Assembly: GCF_001691555.1 (NCBI RefSeq)
Contig: NZ_MAYN01000004.1
Span: forward strand, 124,001 to 188,000
Direction: 5' to 3'
DNA: 64,000 nt
Source: Pantoea eucrina
GTDB taxonomy: Bacteria; Pseudomonadota; Gammaproteobacteria; Enterobacterales; Enterobacteriaceae
Shown here: in pieces, positions 30,446-42,143 of the stretch
Layout of the letters: each line of letters opens with the position of its first letter
How positions within the stretch are numbered: position 1 is the stretch's first letter
Position numbers and translations under genes: made by a program
The notes under the pieces: generated by a model
Databases searched by the model: none
Seen by the model: the letters and a program-made list of their open reading frames with translations, nothing else
Told to the model about the DNA's origin: nothing

Positions 30446-31810
30446 ATGAGCCACAGCGATACTATCGTTGCGCAGGCAACCCCGCCGGGCCGCGGCGGCG
30501 TCGGTATACTGCGTATCTCAGGCAGCCGGGCAGCAGACGTTGCACAGGCTGTGCTGGGTAAACTGCCAAAGCCGCGCTACGCCGATTACCTGCCCTTTAC
30601 CGATGCAGACGGCAGCGTGCTGGATCAGGGCATTGCGCTGTGGTTCCCGGGTCCGAACTCCTTTACCGGTGAAGATGTCCTGGAGCTGCAGGGTCACGGC
30701 GGACCGGTGATCCTCGACCTGCTGCTGAAACGCATTGTCGCCCTGCCCGGCCTGCGCATTGCGCAACCGGGTGAGTTTTCTGAGCGTGCGTTTCTGAATG
30801 ACAAGCTCGATCTGGCGCAGGCCGAGGCGATTGCCGACCTGATTGATGCCAGCTCGGAGCAGGCGGCGCGCTCGGCGGTGAACTCGCTGCAGGGTGTATT
30901 TTCACAGCGCGTGAATGCGCTGGTGGAAGCGCTGACCCATCTGCGTATCTATGTCGAGGCCGCCATCGACTTTCCGGATGAGGAGATCGACTTTCTTTCC
31001 GACGGTAAGATTGAAGCGCAGCTTAATGCGGTGATCGGCGACCTGAATGGCGTACGCGCCGAAGCGCGTCAGGGCAGCCTGCTGCGTGAAGGCATGAAAG
31101 TGGTGATTGCCGGGCGCCCGAACGCAGGTAAATCGAGCCTGCTGAATGCGCTGGCGGGACGCGAAGCGGCTATCGTCACTGACATTGCCGGCACCACGCG
31201 CGATGTTCTGCGCGAACATATTCATATTGATGGAATGCCGCTGCACATCATTGATACCGCCGGACTGCGTGAAGCCAGCGATGAAGTGGAGCGCATCGGC
31301 ATTGAGCGCGCCTGGCAGGAGATTGAACAGGCCGATCGGGTGCTGTTTATGGTGGATGGTACAACCACGGACGCTACCGAGGCAGCGGCTATCTGGCCCG
31401 ATTTTGTCGCGCGCTTACCGGCGGCGCTGCCCATTACCGTAGTGCGTAACAAAGCGGACATGACCGGTGAGACCCTGGGACTGAGTGAGGCAAACGGCCA
31501 TGCGCTGATCCGCCTTTCAGCCCGGACCGGCGACGGCGTGGAAACGCTGCGAGATCATCTGAAGCAGAGCATGGGCTTTGCCGGAAATATGGAAGGCGGG
31601 TTCCTTGCGCGCCGCCGCCACCTGCAGGCGCTGGAGAGTGCCGCCGCACATCTGCAGCAGGGAAAAGCGCAGCTGCTGGGCGCGTGGGCGGGAGAGCTGC
31701 TCGCGGAAGAGCTGCGGCTGGCACAGCAGGCGCTGAGTGAAATCACCGGCGAATTTACCTCTGACGATCTGCTGGGCCGTATTTTCTCCAGCTTCTGCAT
31801 CGGGAAATAA
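30446..31810 (+). CDS. mnmE: tRNA modification GTPase MnmE
   Basis: MnmE with MnmG makes the 5-carboxymethylaminomethyl modification on wobble uridine. The 454-residue protein has the N-terminal folate-binding domain ([23 protein letters not shown]), the G domain with G1 [13 protein letters not shown]3 DTAGLRE and G4 NKAD, and the C-terminal catalytic FCIGK. The ATG at 30446 follows AAGAGGACG; a longer frame from 30386 overlaps the upstream hairpin and is rejected. The partner gene mnmG lies at 54 kb. Confidence 0.97.
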   Translation: MSHSDTIVAQATPPGRGGVGILRISGSRAADVAQAVLGKLPKPRYADYLPFTDADGSVLDQGIALWFPGPNSFTGEDVLELQGHGGPVILDLLLKRIVALPGLRIAQPGEFSERAFLNDKLDLAQAEAIADLIDASSEQAARSAVNSLQGVFSQRVNALVEALTHLRIYVEAAIDFPDEEIDFLSDGKIEAQLNAVIGDLNGVRAEARQGSLLREGMKVVIAGRPNAGKSSLLNALAGREAAIVTDIAGTTRDVLREHIHIDGMPLHIIDTAGLREASDEVERIGIERAWQEIEQADRVLFMVDGTTTDATEAAAIWPDFVARLPAALPITVVRNKADMTGETLGLSEANGHALIRLSARTGDGVETLRDHLKQSMGFAGNMEGGFLARRRHLQALESAAAHLQQGKAQLLGAWAGELLAEELRLAQQALSEITGEFTSDDLLGRIFSSFCIGK

Positions 31811-31886
31811 GCGCGTACCGCTCTTTGCCGGTCGATCATACATCTTTGTTATTTGGCACCCTTTCTCCTTTGCAGTATAACGATGA

Positions 31887-31915
31887 AGGCTGCGTTAAAC
31901 GCAGCCTCTATTATT
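31887..31915 (+). terminator. Terminator after mnmE
   Basis: AGGCTGCG (31887-31894) and CGCAGCCT (31900-31907) form a perfect 8-bp stem with a TTAAA loop, followed by CTATTATTC. The T run is weak. In E. coli the tna operon begins beyond mnmE; here none is present. Confidence 0.6.
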
Positions 31916-31961
31916 CATGCTAAAAACCGGGCCTGCGCCGCAGCCTGAACAGGAGAGAAAC

Positions 31962-32552
31962 ATGAGTACACCGCTCGACAGCGCGGCGCTTGATGCGCTG
32001 TTTACTGACGCCCGCACCCACAGCCACTGGCAGAATAAGCCGGTTTCACAGGCGTTGCTGCGGGAGCTCTATACCCTGACAGCACTGGGCCCGACCTCTG
32101 CTAACTGTTCGCCGGGCCGCTTTGTGTTTGTTACCTCGGCGGAAGGCAAAGCAAAGCTGAAGCCCGCCCTCTCTTCAGGCAACGTGGACAAAACCATGTC
32201 GGCACCGGTAACGGTGATTGTCGCCTGGGATCCGGAATTTTTTGAGCAGCTGCCAAAACTGTTTCCGTTTGGTGACGCGCGCAACTGGTTTACCAGCAGC
32301 CCGGAGCTGACAAAAGAGACCGCGTTCCGTAACAGCAGCCTGCAGGCAGGCTACATGATCCTTGCCGCGCGTTCGCTCGGTCTGGATGCCGGTCCGATGT
32401 CCGGCTTTGATCCCGCCAAAGTTAATGCCGCTTTCTTCAGCGAAAGCAAATGGCAGGTTAACATGCTGATCAATCTTGGCTACGGTGAGGCAGGTAAACT
32501 GCATCCGCGCCTGACGCGACTCAGTTTCGATGAAGCCACCGCCTTTGCCTGA
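31962..32552 (+). CDS. rutE: RutE-like malonic semialdehyde reductase/nitroreductase
   Basis: This 196-residue FMN-dependent nitroreductase-family enzyme reduces 3-oxopropanoate (malonic semialdehyde) in the uracil-degradation Rut pathway. Family segments are [92 protein letters not shown]. No other rut genes lie beside it, so it may serve a stand-alone reductase role. The ATG at 31962 has AGGAGA upstream. The symbol is by similarity, not by context. Confidence 0.75.
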   Translation: MSTPLDSAALDALFTDARTHSHWQNKPVSQALLRELYTLTALGPTSANCSPGRFVFVTSAEGKAKLKPALSSGNVDKTMSAPVTVIVAWDPEFFEQLPKLFPFGDARNWFTSSPELTKETAFRNSSLQAGYMILAARSLGLDAGPMSGFDPAKVNAAFFSESKWQVNMLINLGYGEAGKLHPRLTRLSFDEATAFA

Positions 32553-32733
32553 AAGCCGGCAGTCCGTCTGCGCTCTGCCGGTCGGTCCGGCAGAGTTTCT
32601 GTCCCGCCTTATTCCGCGCTGATATTCAGTCTTATCTGAATTTACCGTTCTTCAGGGAAAGCCGGATGCAAACATCTAAGAAAATTCTTACAATGCCGCT
32701 GATGATTATTCGCCCATTTTCACGGAGCGACAG

Positions 32734-33495
32734 ATGGCTGGTCATTTTGTGCGCTGGACGGGCACCACGCCCCTGCCGGTAACGACTTCACGGATCCCCC
32801 CGGATGTGCTGGATAGCGCAGCCCGTCTGCCCGACCGGCGACGCGGGCGTTTTCTGGCTGCCCGCGAACTGCTGGCACAGCTGATGCTGCGGATCTACGG
32901 CATTGATCAGCTGCCGCAGCTGAGCGTCAGCAACAGCGGGCGTCCGCGCTTTGCCGACCCGGCCCTGCCTGATTTCAGCATCTCCTATACAGGCCATATC
33001 ACCGGCGTGCTGCTGGCGGAAGAAGGCGGGCGTGCCGGACTGGATATGGAGATTGTGCGCGCGCACAGCCGGCAGACGCAGGAAGCGCTGATGCAGGAGC
33101 TCTCTTCCGGTGAAAAAGCGTGGATCAACGCGCAGCAGGATTTTATGGAGGCAGCAACGCAAATCTGGACGCTGCGCCAGAGCGTTCTCAAGCTGACCGA
33201 TGAAGCAGATCGGGGCCTCTCTTCGCTGCGGCTTCATCCGGCGTCAGGCCGGTTGCGGTCCACGGTATTTCCCGATATTCAGGCCATCTGCGACGCCGAG
33301 CCGACGCTGGTCTGGTCATGTGCACTTTCACCTGGCACAGAGCATCTGCGTCTGTGGGAGATTGACGCGCAGCAGCAGTGGGTTGCGCTGCGTGATATTG
33401 AAATGAATAAGCCGAACATGGATTCGCATACGCTGCGGCTGACCAGCCTGCCCGGCGAGCGTATCGCCGGACAGCAGGAGATGCGACAGCTCTGA
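32734..33495 (+). CDS. yieE: 4'-phosphopantetheinyl transferase superfamily protein YieE
   Basis: This 253-residue protein resembles AcpT/Sfp-type transferases, which move phosphopantetheine from CoA to carrier proteins. It has the Mg-binding motif GLDMEIVR (about residues 108-115) and FSISYTGHITGVLLAEEG before it. The usual second motif W-x-x-K-E-x-x-x-K appears as WTLRQSVLK, with Lys-Glu replaced by Arg-Gln. Acid metal ligands are therefore incomplete and activity is uncertain. Neighbours adeP and yieH match the E. coli yieE locus; the intervening yieF is missing. Confidence 0.85.
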   Translation: MAGHFVRWTGTTPLPVTTSRIPPDVLDSAARLPDRRRGRFLAARELLAQLMLRIYGIDQLPQLSVSNSGRPRFADPALPDFSISYTGHITGVLLAEEGGRAGLDMEIVRAHSRQTQEALMQELSSGEKAWINAQQDFMEAATQIWTLRQSVLKLTDEADRGLSSLRLHPASGRLRSTVFPDIQAICDAEPTLVWSCALSPGTEHLRLWEIDAQQQWVALRDIEMNKPNMDSHTLRLTSLPGERIAGQQEMRQL

Positions 33496-33525
33496 AGCGG
33501 GTGGCCACCCAGGCCACCTGGAGCG

Positions 33526-34839
33526 TCAGTGCGCGTCGATAAACGCGATTTTCAGTGTAAACAACAGCGCAACCACCACGACACAGGGGCTGATTTCACG
33601 CCAGCGTCCGGTTCCCAGCTTCATCACGCAGTAGGCGATAAAGCCCAGCGCGATCCCTTCCGTAATTGAGAAACTGAACGGCATCATCGCCGCGGTGACA
33701 AAGGCCGGTACCGCTTCGGTAAGATCGTCCCAGCGTACGCGCGACAGCGATGCCGTCATCAGTACGCCGACATAGATCAGCGCACCCGCTGCCGCATAGC
33801 CCGGCACCATCGCCGCCAGCGGCGACAGGAATATCGCCAGCAGGAACAGCAGGCCGGTAATAACCGCCATCAGCCCGGTACGGCCGCCAATGGCAACCCC
33901 TGACGAACTCTCAATATAGGCTGTCACCGATGACGTACCGGCCAGCGCCCCCGTGACGGAGCTGATGCTGTCCACATACAGCGCCTGCTTCATACGCGGA
34001 AACGTTCCTTTTTCATCGGTCAGGCCCGCTTTATCCGTCACGCCAATCAGCGTACCGGACGAGTCAAACAGATTGACCAGCATAAAGGAGAAGATCACGC
34101 CTGCCATACCGATATTGAACGCGCCTTTAATATCCACCGCACCCACTACCGCCGAGATTGACGGCGGCGGCGCAAAGAAACCGGTGAACCTGACGTCACC
34201 CAGCGCAAGGCCTATGCTGGTTGTGACCACAATAGAGACCAGCACCGCCGCATGAATATTACGCGATGCCAGAATAGCGATAATGAAAAAGCCCAGCGCC
34301 CCCAGCAGCACGCTGTGCGACGTCAGATTACCGACCGCCACCAGCGTTTCCGCGTTTGGCACAATGATGCCGGCATTTTTCAGCCCCATCATTGCGATAA
34401 ACAGGCCAATACCGGCGGTGATCCCGGTACGCAGGCAGAGCGGAATATTGGCTATCATCCAGTAGCGCACGCGCAGCAGCGTCAGAATCAGCAGTCCCAG
34501 CGCGCCCCAGAAAATGGCGCCCATCCCTATTTGCCAGGAATACCCCATTGCACCGACTACCACAAAAGCGAAAAAGGCGTTCAGACCCATCGCCGGTGCC
34601 AGCGCAACCGGCAGGTTTGCTATCAGCCCCATCAGGATACTGCCAAAGGCGGCAATCAGGCAGGTGGTGACAAATACCGCCTGGGTATCCATACCGGCAG
34701 CGCCGAGGATTTGCGGGTTAACAAAGACGATATAGACCATCGTCAGAAAAGTGGTGAACCCGGCAATCACTTCAGTGCGTACCGTGGTCCCGTGTTCCTG
34801 CAGTTTAAATATGCGCTGCAGCAGGCCCTGAGTCTTCAT
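33526..34839 (-). CDS. adeP: Adenine permease AdeP (NCS2 family, YieG)
   Basis: AdeP takes up adenine by proton symport. The 437-residue protein has 14 predicted membrane segments and AzgA-type NCS2 motifs: VIAGFTTFLTMVYIVFVNPQILG, ALAPAMGLNAFFAF, the substrate-site SSSGVAIGGRTGLMAV, and MMPFSFSITEGIALGFIAYCVMK. It differs from E. coli mainly at the N-terminus, which is about eight residues shorter. A palindrome resembling a PurR site overlaps its promoter region. Confidence 0.93.
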   Translation of the reverse strand: MKTQGLLQRIFKLQEHGTTVRTEVIAGFTTFLTMVYIVFVNPQILGAAGMDTQAVFVTTCLIAAFGSILMGLIANLPVALAPAMGLNAFFAFVVVGAMGYSWQIGMGAIFWGALGLLILTLLRVRYWMIANIPLCLRTGITAGIGLFIAMMGLKNAGIIVPNAETLVAVGNLTSHSVLLGALGFFIIAILASRNIHAAVLVSIVVTTSIGLALGDVRFTGFFAPPPSISAVVGAVDIKGAFNIGMAGVIFSFMLVNLFDSSGTLIGVTDKAGLTDEKGTFPRMKQALYVDSISSVTGALAGTSSVTAYIESSSGVAIGGRTGLMAVITGLLFLLAIFLSPLAAMVPGYAAAGALIYVGVLMTASLSRVRWDDLTEAVPAFVTAAMMPFSFSITEGIALGFIAYCVMKLGTGRWREISPCVVVVALLFTLKIAFIDAH

Positions 34840-34909
34840 TTTGCTGTTCCGCTGAAAAATTTATCGCCGCGTATCCTATAGGCTTTATCGCGGTAAAACA
34901 CGGAATTTT

Positions 34910-34923
34910 CGCAACCGGTTGCC
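34910..34923. promoter_or_regulatory. Palindrome GCAACCGGTTGC in the adeP/yieH intergenic region, candidate PurR operator
   Basis: The 12-bp core (34911-34922) is a perfect dyad with the CGCAA...TTGC pattern of PurR boxes (consensus ACGCAAACGTTTGCGT). It lies 71 bp upstream of adeP and overlaps a possible minus-strand -35 (TTGCGA). Adenine uptake genes are known PurR targets, so PurR control is plausible but not shown. Confidence 0.5.
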
Positions 34924-34988
34924 TGCTGCTGCCTGGCGTAATCCAGGCTAGAGTAAAAGCTGAACAGTTATCAAAAGGATAGAATGCA

Positions 34989-35666
34989 ATGACAGTGGAA
35001 TGTGTGTTCTTTGATTGTGACGGCACGCTGGTCGACAGCGAAATGCTCTGCACGCAGGGCTATGTGAATACTTTTGCGCGCTATGGCATTACGCTATCGC
35101 TGCAGCAGATGTTTGAGCGGTATAAAGGCGTGAAGCTTTACGACATTATTCGCGACATCAGCGAACAGTATCATCAGGCGCTGCCGGTAACAGAGGTGGA
35201 GCACGCCTATCGCACCGAAGTCGCACGCCTGTTTGAGCAAGAGCTGCAGCCGATCAGCGGTGCAGCGGCGCTGGTGGCGCAGATCCGCGTTCCGATGTGC
35301 GTGGTTTCCAACGGACCGGTAAAGAAAATGCAGCATTCGCTGGGTCTCACCGGCATGCTGCCGTGGTTTACCGATCGCCTCTACAGCGGCTATGACATTC
35401 AGGCATGGAAACCCGATCCGCAGCTGATGTTTCACGCCGCAGAACAGATGCAGGTGCCGCTTGACCGCTGCATTCTGGTGGATGATTCCGAAGCGGGCGC
35501 CCGCGCCGGCATTGCCGCAGGTATTCCGGTGTTTTATTACTGCGCCGATGCGCATAATCCCGCAATCGATCATCCGCTGGTAACGCGGTTTGATGATATG
35601 GCGCAGCTACCGGCGCTGTGGCAGGCACGCGGCTGGACGCTGGTATCCACCTGCAATGTTTTGTAG
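34989..35666 (+). CDS. yieH: 6-phosphogluconate phosphatase YieH (HAD superfamily)
   Basis: YieH dephosphorylates 6-phosphogluconate and related sugar phosphates. The 225-residue HAD subfamily IA protein has the nucleophile motif FFDCDGTLVDSE, motif II VVSNGPVKKMQHSLG, motif III KPDPQLMFHAAEQM, and motif IV ILVDDSEAGARAGIAAG. It is divergent from adeP, as in E. coli. The 3' end abuts the tandem-repeat array; its last codons (CNVL, from CTGCAATGTTTTG) are the first bases of the first repeat unit. Confidence 0.9.
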   Translation: MTVECVFFDCDGTLVDSEMLCTQGYVNTFARYGITLSLQQMFERYKGVKLYDIIRDISEQYHQALPVTEVEHAYRTEVARLFEQELQPISGAAALVAQIRVPMCVVSNGPVKKMQHSLGLTGMLPWFTDRLYSGYDIQAWKPDPQLMFHAAEQMQVPLDRCILVDDSEAGARAGIAAGIPVFYYCADAHNPAIDHPLVTRFDDMAQLPALWQARGWTLVSTCNVL

Positions 35667-36070
35667 GCGGCGCATTTATGCGCCCCTGGTATGAGACGCC
35701 GTGCATCGCCTGATACCAGGGCGGCATGAATGCCGCCCCTGCGGATGCATCTAATGCTGCCCCTGCAATGTTTTGTAGGGGGCGCATTTATGCGCCCCTG
35801 GTACGAGACGCCGTGCATCGCCTGATGAACCGGGCGGTATCGCCTGATACCAGGGCGGCATGAATGCCGCCCCTGCGGATGCATCTAATGCTGCCCCTGC
35901 AATGTTTTGTAGGGGGCGCATTTATGCGCCCCTGGCATGAGACGCCGTGCATCGCCTGATGACCCGGGCGGCACCGCCTTACACCAGGGCGGCATAAATG
36001 CCGCCCCTGCGGATGCATCTAATGCCGCCCCTGCAATGTTTTGTAGGGCGCGCATTTATGCGCCCCTGGC
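35651..36070. repeat. Tandem array of palindromic repeats between yieH and the MFS gene
   Basis: Four units begin with CTGCAATGTTTTGTAGG at 35651, 35763, 35897 and 36031. Units 1-3 are 112, 134 and 134 bp; the fourth is cut after about 40 bp. Each full unit carries two hairpins: GGGCGCAT-TT-ATGCGCCC-type, and GGGCGGCAT-(GA/AA)-ATGCCGCCC, the latter followed by CTGCGGATGCATCTAATG. Units 2 and 3 contain a short extra GGGCGG block, absent from unit 1. The array resembles REP/BIME-type elements in size and symmetry. It contains no convincing gene. Confidence 0.85.
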
Positions 36071-36084
36071 GTGCGTGCAGGCTA

Positions 36085-37323
36085 TCAGCCTATTGCGCCC
36101 AGCGAGTCCTCATTACTCTGCTTCTTCGGCAGCAGAAACAGCGTGGCGAAAATATCCAGCAGATAAATCAGCGCCAGCAGCGTAATGGCCGCGGTAAATG
36201 AAATCTGCGTAGCCAGCGCGCCAATCACCAGCGGACCAAAACCGCCAACGCCGCGCCCGAGGTTAAACAGTACATTTTGCGCGGTGGCACGCGCCTGCGG
36301 CGGAAACGTATCGGAGATCAGCGCGCCATAGCCGCCAATCATGCCGTTAACAAACATCCCCATGATGGCGCCGGTAAACAGCATGATCGTCGGATCGCGT
36401 AGCTGCGCATACACCACCACCATCGCCACGGCACCGAACTGGTACAGCAGAAAAATTTTCCAGCGGGCGAAGCGATCGGCCAGCACGCCAAACAGCCAGA
36501 TCCCCAGGGTCATACCCACTACGGTCACCGCGGTCCACAGTCCCGATTTTGTCAGGCTGAAACCAAAGCTGGAGGAGAGATAGCTCGGCATCCAGATCAT
36601 CAGACCGTAGTAGCCAAAGTTCTGTACCGAGCAGAGGATAAAAATGCCCAGGCTCGCTTTGCGGGTGGCACGGTCAGCAAACAGCATTTTTATACGGGCT
36701 GTAAATGAGAGTGCCGGTACGCTTTTTACCTGCCGTGTGAAGCTCTCCGGCTCACCCATACTGCGCCGCAGCACAAAGGAGAGTAGCGCAGGCAGCATGC
36801 CCACCAGAAACATGCCGCGCCAGCCAATTACGCTGAGCAGCGGCGGCGTGATAAAGGCAGCCAGCAGGACGCCGAGCTGCCAGCCGATGCCGACCCAGGC
36901 CGATGCACGGTTGCGCTTCTCCTGCGGCCAGGCTTCGGCGATCAGCGCCATACCGATACCAAATTCACCGCCCAGCCCCACCCCGGCCAGGGTCCGGTAC
37001 GCCAGCAGATCCCAGTAGCCCTGCGCCACCGCGCACAGACCGGTAAACAGGGAAAACATCAGTATCGTCACGGTCAGGATGCGGATCCGGCCAAAGCGAT
37101 CGCTGAGATGACCAAACAGAATGCCGCCGATCACTGCACCAATCAGCGTCCAGGTCACCAGCGAGCCCGCCTGCGACGGGTCGAGTACCAGCGATACGCT
37201 GATGGCCGGCAGCATAAAACCGAGGATCAGCAGATCAAATCCATCCATGGCGTAGCCGCTGATTGCGGCCAGCATCGCTTTAGCCGGCGTTACGGCAGGT
37301 TTAGCAGAGCGGGAAAGGGACAT
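36085..37323 (-). CDS. MFS transporter of the aromatic acid/sialate symporter type
   Basis: This 412-residue major-facilitator protein has 12 predicted membrane segments. Its first region AISGYAMDGFDLLILGFMLPAISVSL and the loop GHLSDRFGRIRILTVTILMF, with AGVGLGGEFGIGMALIAEAWPQEKRNRASAWV, match the AAHS/NanT-like group of carboxylate transporters. The substrate cannot be named from sequence. It is convergent with yieH across the repeat array, and its stop codon lies 15 bp beyond the last repeat unit. Confidence 0.85.
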   Translation of the reverse strand: MSLSRSAKPAVTPAKAMLAAISGYAMDGFDLLILGFMLPAISVSLVLDPSQAGSLVTWTLIGAVIGGILFGHLSDRFGRIRILTVTILMFSLFTGLCAVAQGYWDLLAYRTLAGVGLGGEFGIGMALIAEAWPQEKRNRASAWVGIGWQLGVLLAAFITPPLLSVIGWRGMFLVGMLPALLSFVLRRSMGEPESFTRQVKSVPALSFTARIKMLFADRATRKASLGIFILCSVQNFGYYGLMIWMPSYLSSSFGFSLTKSGLWTAVTVVGMTLGIWLFGVLADRFARWKIFLLYQFGAVAMVVVYAQLRDPTIMLFTGAIMGMFVNGMIGGYGALISDTFPPQARATAQNVLFNLGRGVGGFGPLVIGALATQISFTAAITLLALIYLLDIFATLFLLPKKQSNEDSLGAIG

Positions 37324-37398
37324 AAAAGAGTACCTGGCGAAAAAAAGTGCGCCAAGTATAAAGAGCGGGCGGCGGAGTGACCAATCAGAAATGGTAAT

Positions 37399-37417
37399 GG
37401 CTGCCGCGCCGGCAGCC
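37399..37417 (-). terminator. Hairpin after phoU, possible terminator
   Basis: GGCTGCCG and CGGCAGCC form a perfect 8-bp stem with a CGC loop 12 bp beyond the phoU stop. No clear U run follows on the minus strand, so function as a terminator is uncertain. Confidence 0.4.
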
Positions 37418-37428
37418 GGAAAGGATAA

Positions 37429-38163
37429 TCAGGAGGGCCGGTTGCTGCCGTCGTCGCCGGAGAGCAGTTCATCCAGCCGGTCGCCGCCAACATGGCGGAA
37501 ATCCTGCCCTTTAACAAAATAGAAGATGATTTCGCAGATATTCTGACAGCGGTCGCCGATTCGCTCAATGGCACGCGCGCAGAACAGGGCGGTCAGCACG
37601 CTGGGAATAGTGCGCGGATCTTCCATCATGTAGGTCATCAGCTGGCGCACGATGCCTTCGTACTCCTTATCCACTTTTTTATCTTCGCGGTAGATAGTGA
37701 TGGCGGCGCTGAGATCCATGCGCGCAAACGCATCCAGCACGTCATGCAGCATCTGCACCGTGTGATGGCCCAGCGACTCCAGACTGACCAGCAGCGGCAG
37801 ATGCTGCTGACCAAACTTTTCCAGCGCGGTGCGGCTGATTTTCTCCGCCACGTCACCAATACGCTCCAGCTCAGAGATCGCTTTGATAATGGCCATCACC
37901 AGCCGCAGGTCGCTGGCGGTGGGCTGACGCTTGGCGATAATACGCACGCACGCCTCATCAATCTCCACCTCCATCATATTGACCTTCTGGTCGCCCTCAA
38001 TCACCCGGCGCGCCAGTTCCGCATCCTGATTATGCATGGCGGTAATGGCGTCAGTGAGCTGCTGCTCCACCATGCCGCCCATGATCATCACCTGCGTGCG
38101 AATGTGCTCCAGCTCGGCGTTAAACTGACCGGAGATATGTTTATTAAGATTTAAATTATCCAT
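37429..38163 (-). CDS. phoU: Phosphate signalling protein PhoU
   Basis: PhoU links the Pst transporter to the PhoR sensor and keeps the Pho regulon off when phosphate is ample. The 244-residue protein is two three-helix bundles with the metal-binding E/D-x-x-x-D motifs [14 protein letters not shown] and [16 protein letters not shown]. It is the last gene of pstSCAB-phoU. Confidence 0.96.
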   Translation of the reverse strand: MDNLNLNKHISGQFNAELEHIRTQVMIMGGMVEQQLTDAITAMHNQDAELARRVIEGDQKVNMMEVEIDEACVRIIAKRQPTASDLRLVMAIIKAISELERIGDVAEKISRTALEKFGQQHLPLLVSLESLGHHTVQMLHDVLDAFARMDLSAAITIYREDKKVDKEYEGIVRQLMTYMMEDPRTIPSVLTALFCARAIERIGDRCQNICEIIFYFVKGQDFRHVGGDRLDELLSGDDGSNRPS

Positions 38164-38177
38164 GGGTCTCTCCTGAA

Positions 38178-38954
<777 letters not shown>

Positions 38955-38995
38955 TTATCTCTCTTATGCAGCGCCGCCAGAGCCGCGCCGGAAAA

Positions 38996-40899
<1,904 letters not shown>

Positions 40900-40927
40900 T
40901 CAGCCAGCCGCCGAGTCTGACAGTGGC

Positions 40928-41971
40928 TTACTGCCAGAGCGCTTTGCCGCTGCTGTCTTTGATATTCGCTTTCCATGCCGCGCGGATCTGCGTCACCACG
41001 CTCTCCGGCAGCGCTGCATAATCCAGCGCCGTTGCGGTTTTACTGCCGCCTTTATAGGCCCAGTCAAAGAACTTCAGCACTTCTGCGCCCTTCTCCGCAT
41101 TGGCCTGATCTTTGTAAATCAGGATAAAAGTGGTGGAGGCGATCGGCCATGCGTCGTCACCTTTCTGGAACGTCAGATCCTGGGCAAACGAGCTGCTCCA
41201 GTCAGCGCCTTTCGCGGCGTTGGCAAAGCTGCTTTCGCTCGGGGCCACCGGCTTGCCATCCGCATCCAGCAGTTTGGTGTAGGTCAGGTTGTTCTGTTTC
41301 GCATAGGCATATTCGACATAGCCAATTGAACCTGGCAGACGCTGCACAAAGGCGGCCACGCCATCATTGCCTTTGCCGCCAAGGCCGGTTGGCCAGTTAA
41401 CGGTGTTGCCTTTGCCTACTTTGCCTGCCCAGTCACTGTTCACTTTGGTCAGGTAGCTGGTAAACACAAAGGAGGTACCGGAGCCATCGGCGCGGCGCAC
41501 AACGTTGATATTGGTGTCAGGCAGCTTCAGGTCCGGGTTCAGCTTAGCAATCGCCGGATCGTTCCACTTTTTGATGGTGCCAAGATAGATGTCACCCACG
41601 GTTTTGCCGTCAAGGGTCAGCTCGCCTGACTTCACACCCGGAAGGTTAACGGCCAGCACCACACCACCGATAACGGTCGGAAACTGGAACAGGCCATTTT
41701 TCTGCAGATCTTCCTCTTTCATCGGCGCATCAGAGGCACCGAAATCCACCGTTTTCGCGATGATCTGCTTTACGCCACCCGAAGAGCCGATCCCCTGATA
41801 GTTGATTTTGCTACCGGTGGCCTGCTGATACTCTGCTGCCCACTTGGCATAAACCGGGGCCGGGAAGGTCCCGCCAGCACCCGTCAGATCGGTGGCGGCA
41901 AACGCAGAAACTGCGCTGACGGCGAAAGTGGCGGCGAGGAGTCGGGCTACGGTGCTACGCATCAGTGTCAT
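40928..41971 (-). CDS. pstS: Periplasmic phosphate-binding protein PstS
   Basis: PstS captures phosphate in the periplasm for PstCAB. The 347-residue precursor has a signal peptide [25 protein letters not shown], cut before [14 protein letters not shown]. Phosphate-contact segments [30 protein letters not shown] and [13 protein letters not shown] are all present. Tandem Pho boxes lie about 75-125 bp upstream. Confidence 0.98.
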   Translation of the reverse strand: MTLMRSTVARLLAATFAVSAVSAFAATDLTGAGGTFPAPVYAKWAAEYQQATGSKINYQGIGSSGGVKQIIAKTVDFGASDAPMKEEDLQKNGLFQFPTVIGGVVLAVNLPGVKSGELTLDGKTVGDIYLGTIKKWNDPAIAKLNPDLKLPDTNINVVRRADGSGTSFVFTSYLTKVNSDWAGKVGKGNTVNWPTGLGGKGNDGVAAFVQRLPGSIGYVEYAYAKQNNLTYTKLLDADGKPVAPSESSFANAAKGADWSSSFAQDLTFQKGDDAWPIASTTFILIYKDQANAEKGAEVLKFFDWAYKGGSKTATALDYAALPESVVTQIRAAWKANIKDSSGKALWQ

Positions 41972-42047
41972 GTTCCCTCCGGGGGAGTATAAATCAGGCT
42001 TAACGCCGTTTTAGTTGGAGTCAGTGATTGCTGCTGGAGGGAAAATA

Positions 42048-42097
42048 GGACAGTTTGATGACAGCGAAATGTACGAAATATGACAGTTTTATGACGA
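42048..42097 (-). promoter_or_regulatory. Tandem Pho boxes upstream of pstS
   Basis: On the minus strand two sites fit the PhoB consensus: TCGTCATAAAACTGTCAT (42080-42097) and GCTGTCATCAAACTGTCC (42048-42065). Together they form a run of 11-bp direct repeats beginning CTGTCA, the same layout as E. coli pstS. This indicates phosphate-starvation control by PhoB. Confidence 0.9.
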
Positions 42098-42100
42098 AGA

Positions 42101-42135
42101 TAAAAACCGGGCGGGCCCGTTGCAGGCCCGCCCGG
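42101..42135 (-). terminator. Rho-independent terminator of glmS
   Basis: CCGGGCGGGCC (42107-42117) and GGCCCGCCCGG (42125-42135) make a perfect 11-bp GC stem. On the minus strand a U run follows (A run 42102-42106). It separates glmS from the pst promoter. Confidence 0.9.
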
Positions 42136-42143
42136 CTTAGCGA

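Noticed and set aside
35651-36070. CRISPR array or a small gene in the repeat region
   Set aside because: Units of 112-134 bp are repeated as whole blocks without unique spacers, and there are no cas genes. The open frames there are repetitive translations of hairpins.
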